IMG/VR virus record: IMGVR_UViG_3300047191_000016
Location: 1 to 31,275 of that record
Strand: one strand, 5' to 3'
Length of the DNA stretch: 31,275 bases
Source of the DNA: a virus
Position numbers and translations under genes: made by a program. This document shows positions 14,031-22,338 of this stretch, piece by piece (position 1 is the stretch's first letter; each line of letters starts with the position of its first letter). The notes under the pieces are model-generated. The model made no database searches and was not told where the DNA came from. It worked only from the letters and a program-made list of their open reading frames with translations.

Positions 14031-15065
14031 ATGTCAACATTTTATATCAATAATAAATACACCCTTTTGGACAGGGCCAAAGAGACCATTGACGGCAAAA
14101 CGGTTCTGCCTGTTATTCAGGTAATGAACCAGCTTGTCGATGATTTCTTTGCGGACGTACCTTTTGTCGAGGCCAATATGGGTCTCAAACACAAACTCAT
14201 TCGTGATACTGGTATGGTGGCCAGCACGAACAGGTCTTTCTACACAGGCGTTACCGCTTCGAAACTCAACAAGCAAACCGTCTATGAGGATGTGGCTCTT
14301 ATGGAGCGGCGCCGGGAAATTGACGAGGACGATATTGAAACCCTCTCGAATCCCGCTGAAAAACTGCGTCAGGAAGATGAGGCCCACGTTCGCAAGCTCG
14401 GCGAGGACATCGTCAATGTTTTCATTAACGGAACACAGGCGAGCGGTGGAGAATATATCAATGGTCTTCTTCAGCGACTCGATGCTCTCAATCCGACCGG
14501 ACTGAACAATGTTCTGTCTAACGGTCATACCGGCGACGGCTCGACTACGACATCAGTTCTTGTGGTCGAATGGAACACGGATGCAACAGGCGGCGCTTTC
14601 GGAATTTATCCTCCTGGCTGGATGAAGAATACAGTATTCGGCGTTTCTGTTAGAGATAAGGGCAAAGAGCCTTGTCTTGAAGTTGAAACAGATGTGAACG
14701 CAAAGTATTACGCTTATGTCGCACAGTTTAAGGCGTGGCTTGGTATGGCAGTAGGCAACAATCGCAAGATTGCCCGGCTTGCCAATATCAATCCGGTAAT
14801 CGGCGGGGCGAAGTCCTTTACGGATGTCGGTGTTGACAATCTGATTAAACTGCTCAATACCGGTCGATTCGACAGGGGCCGGACGCGCATCTATTGCAAT
14901 ACGACCGTAAAGACGCAGATGGATATTTACGCCAAAGACAAGGCGAATGTTCTCTGGACAACGGCCGAAGTTTTCGGAAGGCCGGTAACGACGTTTCAGG
15001 GTCAGATACCCATTCGCACCATTGACGATGTTGTTTTGACAAATACACAGGCAGTAGTCAGCTAA
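14031..15065 (+). CDS. Major capsid protein
   Basis: 344 residues; AAGGAG seven bases before the ATG. The sequence belongs to the podovirus capsid family with an HK97-type fold: 'LMERRREIDEDDIETLSNPA' in the long-helix region, 'TTTSVLVVEWNTD' followed by 'FGIYPPGWMKNTVFGVSVRD', matching the S-x-x-x-V-x-W-G-x-x-x-x-x-G-I-Y-P-x-G pattern, and a C-terminal 'GRPVTTFQGQIPIRTIDDVV'. It is present in hundreds of copies per virion. The unusually structured leader upstream suggests its high expression is controlled after transcription. Confidence 0.9.
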   Translation: MSTFYINNKYTLLDRAKETIDGKTVLPVIQVMNQLVDDFFADVPFVEANMGLKHKLIRDTGMVASTNRSFYTGVTASKLNKQTVYEDVALMERRREIDEDDIETLSNPAEKLRQEDEAHVRKLGEDIVNVFINGTQASGGEYINGLLQRLDALNPTGLNNVLSNGHTGDGSTTTSVLVVEWNTDATGGAFGIYPPGWMKNTVFGVSVRDKGKEPCLEVETDVNAKYYAYVAQFKAWLGMAVGNNRKIARLANINPVIGGAKSFTDVGVDNLIKLLNTGRFDRGRTRIYCNTTVKTQMDIYAKDKANVLWTTAEVFGRPVTTFQGQIPIRTIDDVVLTNTQAVVS

Positions 15066-15097
15066 TCGAGTAATTAGCTAATTGAAAGGAAATAACT

Positions 15098-15547
15098 ATG
15101 AAAGATTATCTTCTTAGTGATGCACAGGACATTACTACCTGTGATACCACAGGTAAGAAATCCACAAACATATTAGATATGGAACTGGTTGCCTCCGGTG
15201 GGGCAACAATTCTTACAAATGACCAGCTTGTTGGGGTTGTTAATATAATTATTCCTGCACTTGCTGCTCAGGCAGCAACCCAAGGTTTATACATCTATCT
15301 GGTATCCAGTGATAACTCTGATATGAGTACAGGAGCAATAAGACTGGGGATGTGTTTCGTATCAATGGCGGAAATGATTGCTGGATGCGTGAAGAACATT
15401 CAGGTTTGCGTCCCATTGACCCAATGCTTTGTAGGTCTTTGGTTTGCGGCACATACCACAACATTGACAACTGGTCAAACTGTTGACGCATACTTCAGTA
15501 TTGCACCGATAACATTAAATGATGCCGTGCAGAAAGTGCCGGCGTAA
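15098..15547 (+). CDS. Capsid cement/decoration protein, Bbp16-like
   Basis: 149 residues; GAAAGGAA before the ATG. It begins 'MKDYLLSDAQDITTCDTTGK', like the family of small capsid cement proteins that start M-x-D-x-x-L-L-S-D-A-Q-A-[IV]-T and follow the major capsid gene (Bbp16-like). The body is a predicted beta-sandwich, with 'GLYIYLVSSDNSD' equivalent to the L-x-L-x-x-S-x-D-N-S strand of the family. It would bind on the capsid surface at symmetry axes. A strong hairpin follows it. Confidence 0.75.
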   Translation: MKDYLLSDAQDITTCDTTGKKSTNILDMELVASGGATILTNDQLVGVVNIIIPALAAQAATQGLYIYLVSSDNSDMSTGAIRLGMCFVSMAEMIAGCVKNIQVCVPLTQCFVGLWFAAHTTTLTTGQTVDAYFSIAPITLNDAVQKVPA

Positions 15548-15562
15548 TCCATAACTTTTACA

Positions 15563-15598
15563 GGAGGCAGCCGGTTCTCCTGTTTTCCGGCTGCCTCC
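15563..15598 (+). terminator. Strong 12-bp hairpin after the cement gene
   Basis: GGAGGCAGCCGG and CCGGCTGCCTCC form a perfect stem around the loop TTCTCCTGTTTT. No T-run follows (ACTTTGAG), so it may act as an RNA-processing or mRNA-stability hairpin instead of a classical terminator. It shares the word GCCGGTTCTCCT with the hairpin at 30465-30523. Confidence 0.4.
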
Positions 15599-15624
15599 AC
15601 TTTGAGATTTAGAAAGGAAAAATT

Positions 15625-16644
15625 ATGAGAAAGAAAATTGTTTTAGGCGCGATACTTTTTATTGTGTTTGCGTCCTTGATTTTTGCCAGCACTTCCGCCT
15701 TCGACATTCAATGGTGGAACCAGGCGACTTATTCTCCATTACCATCCAATACTTTGCGTCAGTGGGCGGAAAATATGGAGGGTAGAGTTGGTTACAATCT
15801 TGGGATAGGTAAGATTTTCTATGTCAATTCTGCCGTGACGAATGAAGGTGATGGTTCATCGTGGACAAACGCAAGAAATACTATTGATGAAGCCATAGAC
15901 CTTTGCACGGCCAGCAAGGGCGATGTGATTTACGTCGCTCAGGGCCACGCCGAAACCATTATAAACGCTACTGGTTTGCTTCTTGACAAGGCGGGCGTTA
16001 CCATAATCGGTATCGGGACCGGCTCATTACGTCCCAAAATTACATTTACGACTGCTGCCGCTGCAACGGTAAGCATAACGGCTGCCAACTGCACATTCTC
16101 CGGCTTTGATATTTACAGTAATTACACCGGCGGCGTGACTGCTGCTATAACGATTTCCGCTACCGGCGATGGTGCTGTAATTGACAACTGCATATTTACA
16201 GAAGCAAGTGTTACAGAGGAACAGCTTACCTCGATTAGTATAGCAACGACAACGACTGATATAGTTGTTAAAAATTGTTCCTTCTACAATGCTGCCGCCG
16301 GGCACCAGGACAGTGTGATTTTGTTCGTGGGGTCAAATACGAACTGCAAGATTTACAACAACACCTTCTTTTCCGATGCTGAAACGGCGGTCATCCTGGG
16401 AACGACAGGTGCAGGAACGGGTCTCATTATTGAAGCAAACCGTTTCTATCTTACAGATACAGGACAGTTAGCCGCCAGTCTTAAATCAGATACGACGGGT
16501 TTGATTATTCACAACTTGGCTATGCCGGGTGCTGGAACTGACGATGCGTCCGCGTGGTCGGCAACTGTAATGGGTTACTTTGAGAATTACACAACGAATA
16601 CTTTCGTGAATTCCGGCAGATTAGACCCTGCGGTTGATTCTTAA
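15625..16644 (+). CDS. Third beta-helix virion protein with signal peptide
   Basis: 339 residues; AAAGGA before the ATG. N-terminal M-R-K-K plus a hydrophobic core to about residue 21 (ends S-L-I-F-A) gives a clear signal peptide. Next, 'QWWNQATYSPLPSNTLRQWA' and 'GKIFYVNSAVTNEGDGSSWT' lead into a beta-helix domain: 'GDVIYVAQGHAETI', 'LDKAGVTIIGIGTG', 'ITAANCTFSGFDIY', 'IDNCIFTEAS'. Proteins with the G-K-x-[FY]-Y-V-D...G-H-A-E-T-I pattern follow capsid genes in other podoviruses, normally without an obvious signal peptide. Probable capsid or tail decoration. A terminator follows. Confidence 0.75.
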   Translation: MRKKIVLGAILFIVFASLIFASTSAFDIQWWNQATYSPLPSNTLRQWAENMEGRVGYNLGIGKIFYVNSAVTNEGDGSSWTNARNTIDEAIDLCTASKGDVIYVAQGHAETIINATGLLLDKAGVTIIGIGTGSLRPKITFTTAAAATVSITAANCTFSGFDIYSNYTGGVTAAITISATGDGAVIDNCIFTEASVTEEQLTSISIATTTTDIVVKNCSFYNAAAGHQDSVILFVGSNTNCKIYNNTFFSDAETAVILGTTGAGTGLIIEANRFYLTDTGQLAASLKSDTTGLIIHNLAMPGAGTDDASAWSATVMGYFENYTTNTFVNSGRLDPAVDS

Positions 16645-16649
16645 CTAAT

Positions 16650-16678
16650 GGGGGCCTTTTGGCCCCCTTCTTTTCTTC
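16650..16678 (+). terminator. Rho-independent terminator before tail tubular A
   Basis: GGGGGCC-TTTT-GGCCCCC followed by TTCTTTTCTTC. The 7-bp GC-only stem, tetraloop and T-rich tail are textbook. It separates the capsid block from the tail block, so tail genes either depend on read-through or have their own promoter, which I could not identify. Confidence 0.9.
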
Positions 16679-16690
16679 TTTTGGTGGTTT

Positions 16691-17539
16691 ATGACTAATG
16701 CGGCGGATAAAGTGGCGATATGCAATATAGCCCTTTTGAGTGTAGGCCAGTCGTTTATAGTTTCTCTGACTGAAAATTCGGTATGGTCGAACAAACTCAA
16801 TTCCATATTCGAGAAAGTAGTCGAGGAATTATTGGCCGATGACTGGTATTTCAATCGAAAGAGAGTTTTGCTTTCAGACCTTACGCTGGTCTATAAACTG
16901 ACTGTCGATACCGCCCCCGCCGCCGCCGCGTTTGCCGTTGGAGCTACGCTTACCGGCGCGACAAGCTTAAAGACCTGCGCCGTTCTCGAAGTCTTGTCTA
17001 ATACGGTTTATTTGGTAACGGAACCGAGTGGTGATTTCACAGACGGCGAAGTGATAGGGGATGGAACTAACAGTGTTAATTGTGCCACAGGTTATCCCGA
17101 AATTTCCGAGGTATTAGCGTGTGGGACTTGGGATTATGGTTACAAATTGCCGACCGACCAACTTTTTATTCGCGGTGTTGGTGATGCGGATTATGACAAA
17201 ATCAAGTATCCGTATTCGCAGGAAGGTCGGATTTTACTGACTAATCAAACTGACGATTATCTGTTCTATAATAAATGGATTGGTTATACCGGAAGTGCAG
17301 CCGTGTCCGATGTGACTTTAATGCCTTTGTGGTTTCACAGACTCATTTCCGCGAAATTAGCATATATTCTTGCTACAAGCATTACAGACAATATGCGTTA
17401 TCGGCAGAAAGCGGAAGTGGAATGGGACAGGGCTTACCTGTTTGCGAAGGAACAGAATGGTTTGAGTGCATATTCGGAATACGAACAGAGTAATAACGAC
17501 TGGGCGGAAGGTGCTGGTCGTATCATAGGGACAATTTAA
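16691..17539 (+). CDS. Tail tubular protein A (T7 gp11-like) with an inserted beta domain
   Basis: 282 residues; GGTGG close to the ATG. 'KVAICNIALLSVGQSFIVSL' and 'VVEELLADDWYFNRKRVLL' (residues 8-61) and 'WDYGYKLPTDQLFIRGVGD' onward (147-282, with 'FHRLISAKLAYILA' and 'KAEVEWDRAYLFA') match the gatekeeper protein that caps the portal and joins the tail. Between them, residues 68-140 form an extra beta-rich, repeat-like module (F-A-V-G-A-T-L-T-G-A-T... and F-T-D-G-E-V-I-G-D-G-T) absent from T7 gp11. Removing it leaves about 209 residues, near the normal length. Confidence 0.8.
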   Translation: MTNAADKVAICNIALLSVGQSFIVSLTENSVWSNKLNSIFEKVVEELLADDWYFNRKRVLLSDLTLVYKLTVDTAPAAAAFAVGATLTGATSLKTCAVLEVLSNTVYLVTEPSGDFTDGEVIGDGTNSVNCATGYPEISEVLACGTWDYGYKLPTDQLFIRGVGDADYDKIKYPYSQEGRILLTNQTDDYLFYNKWIGYTGSAAVSDVTLMPLWFHRLISAKLAYILATSITDNMRYRQKAEVEWDRAYLFAKEQNGLSAYSEYEQSNNDWAEGAGRIIGTI

Positions 17540-17554
17540 CGAAAGGAAATTGCA

Positions 17555-18145
17555 ATGAAACGGAAAATTCTTATTTTGGTGGCTTTGTTATTGTCAGTGG
17601 GGGTTATATTGAGTCCTTCCTTCAGTGATGAAACAATCACAGTCCAAGAGACAGCCTTTTTGGTAGCTGTCGCCGATGCAAACGCTGCTGCTCTGACTGT
17701 TCTTACGACTTCCTGGGCTGCTACTGCTGCCTGGCCTGAAATACCGCAGAAAGCTAATTGTGTAAAGGTCAAGTTTTATGTCTATGACCCTTGCGGACCT
17801 GATGATAAGACTTTCACCTATCAGTTGTATATTGCTGATTATGGTTGCAACGCCGAAATAGCGGCAAGTGGAAGTGCAACTTGCGGGAAGGCAGAAATGA
17901 GTCATAACCCTATAACACTCGGTCTATTAAATAGTGGGGCTATTTCTACTTCTTATAGATGGGTCGATACGCTCGGAACGATAACTTCGGATTTGGCAAA
18001 TGCCATTTATCCGCAAAATGACGGTGGGGCGGACGAAGTCGCTTCTTTCATCTTCGACCGGCAGTCAGCGAAGAAAATCTGGTGCAGGCTTTACGGGCGC
18101 GCGACTACGACTATGGTCGTCTATTGTGTGGCCTACTATTTCTAA
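17555..18145 (+). CDS. Signal-peptide protein of unknown function between the tail tubular genes
   Basis: 196 residues; GAAAGGAA before the ATG. It begins M-K-R-K with a Leu/Val/Ile core to about residue 20 and a likely cleavage after S-F-S (about 24). The mature part is rich in Ala and Thr, with 'VKFYVYDPCGPDDKTFTYQL' and several cysteines, and would be an all-beta domain ('TTTMVVYCVAYYF' at the end). No family recognised. The position between tail tubular A and B suggests a tail or spike component. Its last 46 bases are part of the 64-bp direct repeat. Confidence 0.6.
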   Translation: MKRKILILVALLLSVGVILSPSFSDETITVQETAFLVAVADANAAALTVLTTSWAATAAWPEIPQKANCVKVKFYVYDPCGPDDKTFTYQLYIADYGCNAEIAASGSATCGKAEMSHNPITLGLLNSGAISTSYRWVDTLGTITSDLANAIYPQNDGGADEVASFIFDRQSAKKIWCRLYGRATTTMVVYCVAYYF

Positions 18146-18163
18146 ATGGAGTGATTAAAAATG
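18100..18163 (+). repeat. 64-bp direct repeat, copy 1
   Basis: Identical at all 64 positions to 22445-22508. It holds the last 46 bases of the gene at 17555, the intergenic ribosome binding site (GGAGTGATTAAAA) and the ATG of tail tubular B. Here the coding frame through it is natural, so this is probably the source copy. Confidence 0.95.
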
Positions 18164-21100
18164 CGAACATTCTCGTTGGTAATTACAGTATGTTTGTCGG
18201 CGGTTTGTATTGCCGCTCCGCTCTTCAATTCCTTCAATAGTGGCGAATTATCTCCTCTGATTAAATATCGAGTCGATATACAACAGCGACAAAGTGGCGT
18301 AGAAACTTTGGAGAATATGCTGGTTAAAGTGCCAGGCGCGGCGGCCAGGCGACCAGGCACGGAGTATATTGCCGGCACGAAAAACAACGGGCGGGCAAGG
18401 TTGGTTCCATTCGAGTATTCCACTGAAGATGCTTACATTCTGGAGTTCGGGGACAAATACATTCGTTTTTTCAGGGACGGTGGTCAGATTTTATCAGGTA
18501 TCGGCATAGAGAATTATGCAGGTCTTGATTGCGAAGGTGATTTGCTTGCACACTGGAATCTAAACGATGACGATGATAGTAATCGTGTTACGGAATTAAA
18601 CGAGATTTACAATGGCGTGATTGTTGATTCAAACAGTGAGGACATTCATTGGTTCGGCAAGGTCGGGGCCGGTTGTTTTGATTTTGGTCAAACTGATGCC
18701 GTTCTTATACCGGATAATGCCGTCTGGACTTTCGATGAAAATGATGATCCGTTCACGGTGGCCGCCTGGATTTACGTTACGGACACGGATGAAGTTCAAA
18801 CTATCCTTTCAAAATGGGATGCTTCCATTGGCAGGGAATGGCGATTTCAACTTTTGCCGAATGAGACGATTAGATTAGAGTTATATGATAATAGTTTAGA
18901 CATTATTGGTAATTGTATTTCGCAGTGGAAACTGAATGATGATACGAACAATGCGACGGTCGTTGATTCGCGGGGAGAGCAGGACGGAACAGTGGGCGTG
19001 AATACTTCCGTATTGGCCAACCCTGCGGGGAAAATCAACGGCTGTTTTGATTTCGATAATGCCTACGCGGTAACAGTAGACGATAACGCCGTCTATTCTT
19101 TTGGGAATAGTTCGACGGATGTTGCTTTTAGTATCGGATTATGGGCAAAAATCAGCGGGTCAGGAGGCGAAATTTTCATTTCAAAATGGGATTCAGCAAA
19201 CAAAAGAGAATGGTCTTTATATACTGAATATATTAGTCCCACTACATTTTCCATCAATACCCAGTTATATGATGAAAGTGTGGATAAATATATTTTCCAG
19301 ACAACGAATGCTTTAAGCAATAATACAAATTGGCATTTTGTTGTTATGACTTATAGCGGTAATGAATCATATACTGGAATAAAAATTTATGTTGACGGCA
19401 TTAATTCGACAGGTTCTTCAGGATATAAACAAACTGGTTATATCGCGATGGAAAATCTCGCCGCAAAAGTTGCGATAGGAGCATATTATACTTCTGGAGT
19501 CCTGAGTTATTTTTATGATTTAGTTATCGACAATGTAATGATATTCAATAAGGAATTATCTTTGGCTGAAGTTGCAAGTTTATATGTATTTGGTTCAGGA
19601 ACAGAATCCCTTATAGGCGATTCAGTTTATGCCACGTCAAACGAGCCATTGGAAGGGAGCTGGCATTTTGTCGTTGCCGGTTATGATTCAACCGGCGGGG
19701 CAACGGCAGCGAACGGGATAACTCTTTATGTGGATGGAAATGATGTTAATTCGACTGCCCACAATTATACGAGTTATGTAGCTATGGAGAATACCGCCTC
19801 TACTGTTTTAATCGGGGCACAAAAATCAACGTCCGGCAACTTGCAATATATTTATGCCGACAAGATTGATAATGTCGCAATATTTCAGGACGTATTAGAT
19901 GCGAATGAAATAGCCGACCTTTATACCATAGGCGAATATGAAATCATATCTCCTTATACTGTCTCGATGTTAAGGAATATTCATTATGTGCAAATCAATG
20001 ATATAATATATTTTGTTCATCCTGATATTCCGCCTCAAAAGTTGACCCGCTATAATCACGACTTATGGACTATTGAGCAGATAGATTGGTTATGGGGGCC
20101 TTTTCTCGAAGATAATATAACGGATATTACCATAACTCCTTCCGGTACAACGGGGACAGTTACCCTTACGGCCAGTAAGAAATTGTTTAAGCCGGACCAA
20201 GTAGGTGCTTTGTGGAAAATCACTGAAAAGCAGGACACGACTTATATCAAGGAAACAATAAGTTCAAATAAATCCACGTCATCTTTGCAAATACAGGGAG
20301 ATTATCTATTAAAACTTGTAAGCACTGGTCTTAATGCTCTTATTGTTCTCGAAAAAAGTGAGGATGATGGAACTACTTGGATACCGGTTTATCAAAGACC
20401 CGGCATAGATACGACTACGGATTTTGACGTGGAATACGCAGGCAATGAAGTTGAGAGGGGTTGGATATATCAGATTACAACCACTGATAGAACGGCAGGG
20501 AGTGTAAAGGTGACTTTAACGGCAAATGAAAATTATCTCGATGGTTATGTTAGGATTACTGATTATATCAGCTCTACTGTTGTTCAGACCCTTGTGATAG
20601 AGGATTTGGCCGGCACTTCCACCACGAAAAGATGGGCGGAAGGGTCTTGGAGCGATTACAGAGGATGGCCGCGTGCGATAGAATTGTATCAAAATCGTCT
20701 TGTTTTAGCAGGGACAAAATATCAACCAAACGGGATATGGTTTAGTTCCAGTTTGGATGGTGAAAATATGGAGGTCACCGGTCTTGATAGCGGGGCCATT
20801 GATTATGAAGTAGGTTCTGCAAAACAGAACCCTATCCTCTGGCTTCAGAGCAAAAACGGTGTGATAGCAGGAACGAGTGGCTCGATAATAAGGATTTTCA
20901 GTCAATCTTCCAATTCCACTTTGACCCTTTCGAGTATCGGTTCTGAAACTCAAAACCAGGCTGGAAGTTGTGATATGCAGGCGCAACTAATCAATGATTC
21001 CATCGTCTTTGTTGATAGGAACCATCGAAAAATAAGGGATATTGTATATGACCTTCAAAGTGATAGTTTCGTTTCGCCGGAACTGACCGTTCTTGCCGAA

Positions 21101-21919
21101 CATATAACGGACCCCTGCATTGTCGAGGTTGCTGTCCAGAACAGGCCGGAACCAATATTGTGGTATATCAGGGGAGATGGTGAAATGGTAAGCCTTACCT
21201 ACAATAAAGAACAAGCCGTTACGGGCTGGGCAAGGCATATAACGGAAGGTGGAGAGTTCGAATCTGATGCCGTTATACCATCGGCAACCGAAGACGAGTT
21301 ATGGGTCATTGTCGATAGGACAATAGATACCAACGAAGTCCGTTACATAGAAAGATTCAAACCACAGGACTGGGGGACTGACCCTAATAACTGCTGGTTT
21401 GTGGATTCGGGCTTGTCCTATTCCGGCATTTCGACTCATACGTTAACGGGTCTTGGCCATTTGGAAGGTGAGGAAGTCCAGATATTTTATGATGGTAATT
21501 CTTTCGAGACAAAAGATGTAAATGGAGGAGAAGTCATTCTTGACGTGAATGTAACAGGCGCTATTGTCGGGTTAGGCTACGCTTCGACTTTGCAAACTTT
21601 TCCGGTGGAATTAAATATGCAGAATGGTCCGACCGTCGGCCACAGTAAGAAAATATACGAAATTGTGGGATGCTTCTATCGAAGTATGTTTGGCGAATAC
21701 GGATATGTCGGGCAATGGAGCATTCCGACAATGTATGCAATTCCTTTTAGTGTATGGCCGGACAGTTCTATTGGTTCGGATGCCCCGTTCACTGGACAAA
21801 TAAGACTGCCGATAGACGGCGGTTGGGACGATGAAGGACGAATAAAATTCTATCAGAACGAACCTTATCCTATGAATATTACGGCTTTGGTGACAAAAAT
21901 TGAGGTCAGCGAAAATTGA
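18161..21919 (+). CDS. Tail tubular protein B (T7 gp12-like) with nested LamG domains and signal peptide
   Basis: 1252 residues. Residues 1-18 (MRTFSLVITVCLSAVCIA) look like a signal peptide. Then 'FNSGELSPLIKYRVDIQQRQ', 'GAAARRPGTEYIA' and 'IRFFRDGGQI' are the family start. At residue ~112 the family sequence is interrupted and resumes at ~591 ('YEIISPYTVSMLRNIHYVQ', 'VHPDIPPQKLTRYNHDLWTI'). The insert is one LamG/concanavalin-like domain (127-246 plus 483-590) itself split by a second complete LamG domain (about 248-479), marked by repeated 'F-x-[SI]-K-W-D', 'W-H-F-V-V' and 'Y-V-D-G' motifs. The C-terminal half is the usual tail nozzle. LamG domains bind glycans, so the insert probably projects for host attachment. 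Confidence 0.85.
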   Translation: MRTFSLVITVCLSAVCIAAPLFNSFNSGELSPLIKYRVDIQQRQSGVETLENMLVKVPGAAARRPGTEYIAGTKNNGRARLVPFEYSTEDAYILEFGDKYIRFFRDGGQILSGIGIENYAGLDCEGDLLAHWNLNDDDDSNRVTELNEIYNGVIVDSNSEDIHWFGKVGAGCFDFGQTDAVLIPDNAVWTFDENDDPFTVAAWIYVTDTDEVQTILSKWDASIGREWRFQLLPNETIRLELYDNSLDIIGNCISQWKLNDDTNNATVVDSRGEQDGTVGVNTSVLANPAGKINGCFDFDNAYAVTVDDNAVYSFGNSSTDVAFSIGLWAKISGSGGEIFISKWDSANKREWSLYTEYISPTTFSINTQLYDESVDKYIFQTTNALSNNTNWHFVVMTYSGNESYTGIKIYVDGINSTGSSGYKQTGYIAMENLAAKVAIGAYYTSGVLSYFYDLVIDNVMIFNKELSLAEVASLYVFGSGTESLIGDSVYATSNEPLEGSWHFVVAGYDSTGGATAANGITLYVDGNDVNSTAHNYTSYVAMENTASTVLIGAQKSTSGNLQYIYADKIDNVAIFQDVLDANEIADLYTIGEYEIISPYTVSMLRNIHYVQINDIIYFVHPDIPPQKLTRYNHDLWTIEQIDWLWGPFLEDNITDITITPSGTTGTVTLTASKKLFKPDQVGALWKITEKQDTTYIKETISSNKSTSSLQIQGDYLLKLVSTGLNALIVLEKSEDDGTTWIPVYQRPGIDTTTDFDVEYAGNEVERGWIYQITTTDRTAGSVKVTLTANENYLDGYVRITDYISSTVVQTLVIEDLAGTSTTKRWAEGSWSDYRGWPRAIELYQNRLVLAGTKYQPNGIWFSSSLDGENMEVTGLDSGAIDYEVGSAKQNPILWLQSKNGVIAGTSGSIIRIFSQSSNSTLTLSSIGSETQNQAGSCDMQAQLINDSIVFVDRNHRKIRDIVYDLQSDSFVSPELTVLAEHITDPCIVEVAVQNRPEPILWYIRGDGEMVSLTYNKEQAVTGWARHITEGGEFESDAVIPSATEDELWVIVDRTIDTNEVRYIERFKPQDWGTDPNNCWFVDSGLSYSGISTHTLTGLGHLEGEEVQIFYDGNSFETKDVNGGEVILDVNVTGAIVGLGYASTLQTFPVELNMQNGPTVGHSKKIYEIVGCFYRSMFGEYGYVGQWSIPTMYAIPFSVWPDSSIGSDAPFTGQIRLPIDGGWDDEGRIKFYQNEPYPMNITALVTKIEVSEN

Positions 21920-22338
21920 TAAACGTGCGTGATATGACGGTTGAGGACGTCGGGATTTTGAAAGTCCGCGAGGAATGGATGCGTCAGGCATATCAAAGAT
22001 ACCTTGAATCTCATAACGGTTACGCCTGGGTCTTGGAAGGTGAGGATGGTCCAATATGTGCTTTTGGTGGAGCGTTTTTGTGGGGTGGGGTATGTGAGAT
22101 ATGGTTTAATCTTATCTGTAAGAAACATACCATTGCCGTAATTAGAATAGCCAAAAGATATTTGGAAGAACAGGCCGGAAAAAATAACGTTCATAGATTA
22201 CAGGCAACGACCAAATGTGACTCCGTTGTGGGTAACAAATTTATAAAGTGGTTCGGATTCAAAAATGAAACGCCGGATGGTATGAAGAATTATAATCCCG
22301 ATGGTTCGGACGCCTATCTATATGCAAAAATTATATAA
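21916..22338 (+). CDS. GNAT-type acetyltransferase-like protein, gp13-like
   Basis: 140 residues from TTG 21916, overlapping the upstream stop; GAGG ten bases upstream supports it. 'VLEGEDGPICAFGGAFLW' and 'GVCEIWFNLI' followed by 'KRYLEE...HRLQATTKCD', 'KFIKWFGFKNETPD' and 'NPDGSDAYLYAK' match the small GNAT-fold proteins located between gp12 and gp14 in T7-like phages (T7 gp13, DUF2833). The acetyl-CoA loop R/Q-x-x-G-x-G/A is not clearly present, so catalytic activity is doubtful. In T7 this protein is needed for virion morphogenesis. Confidence 0.75.
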   Translation: MINVRDMTVEDVGILKVREEWMRQAYQRYLESHNGYAWVLEGEDGPICAFGGAFLWGGVCEIWFNLICKKHTIAVIRIAKRYLEEQAGKNNVHRLQATTKCDSVVGNKFIKWFGFKNETPDGMKNYNPDGSDAYLYAKII

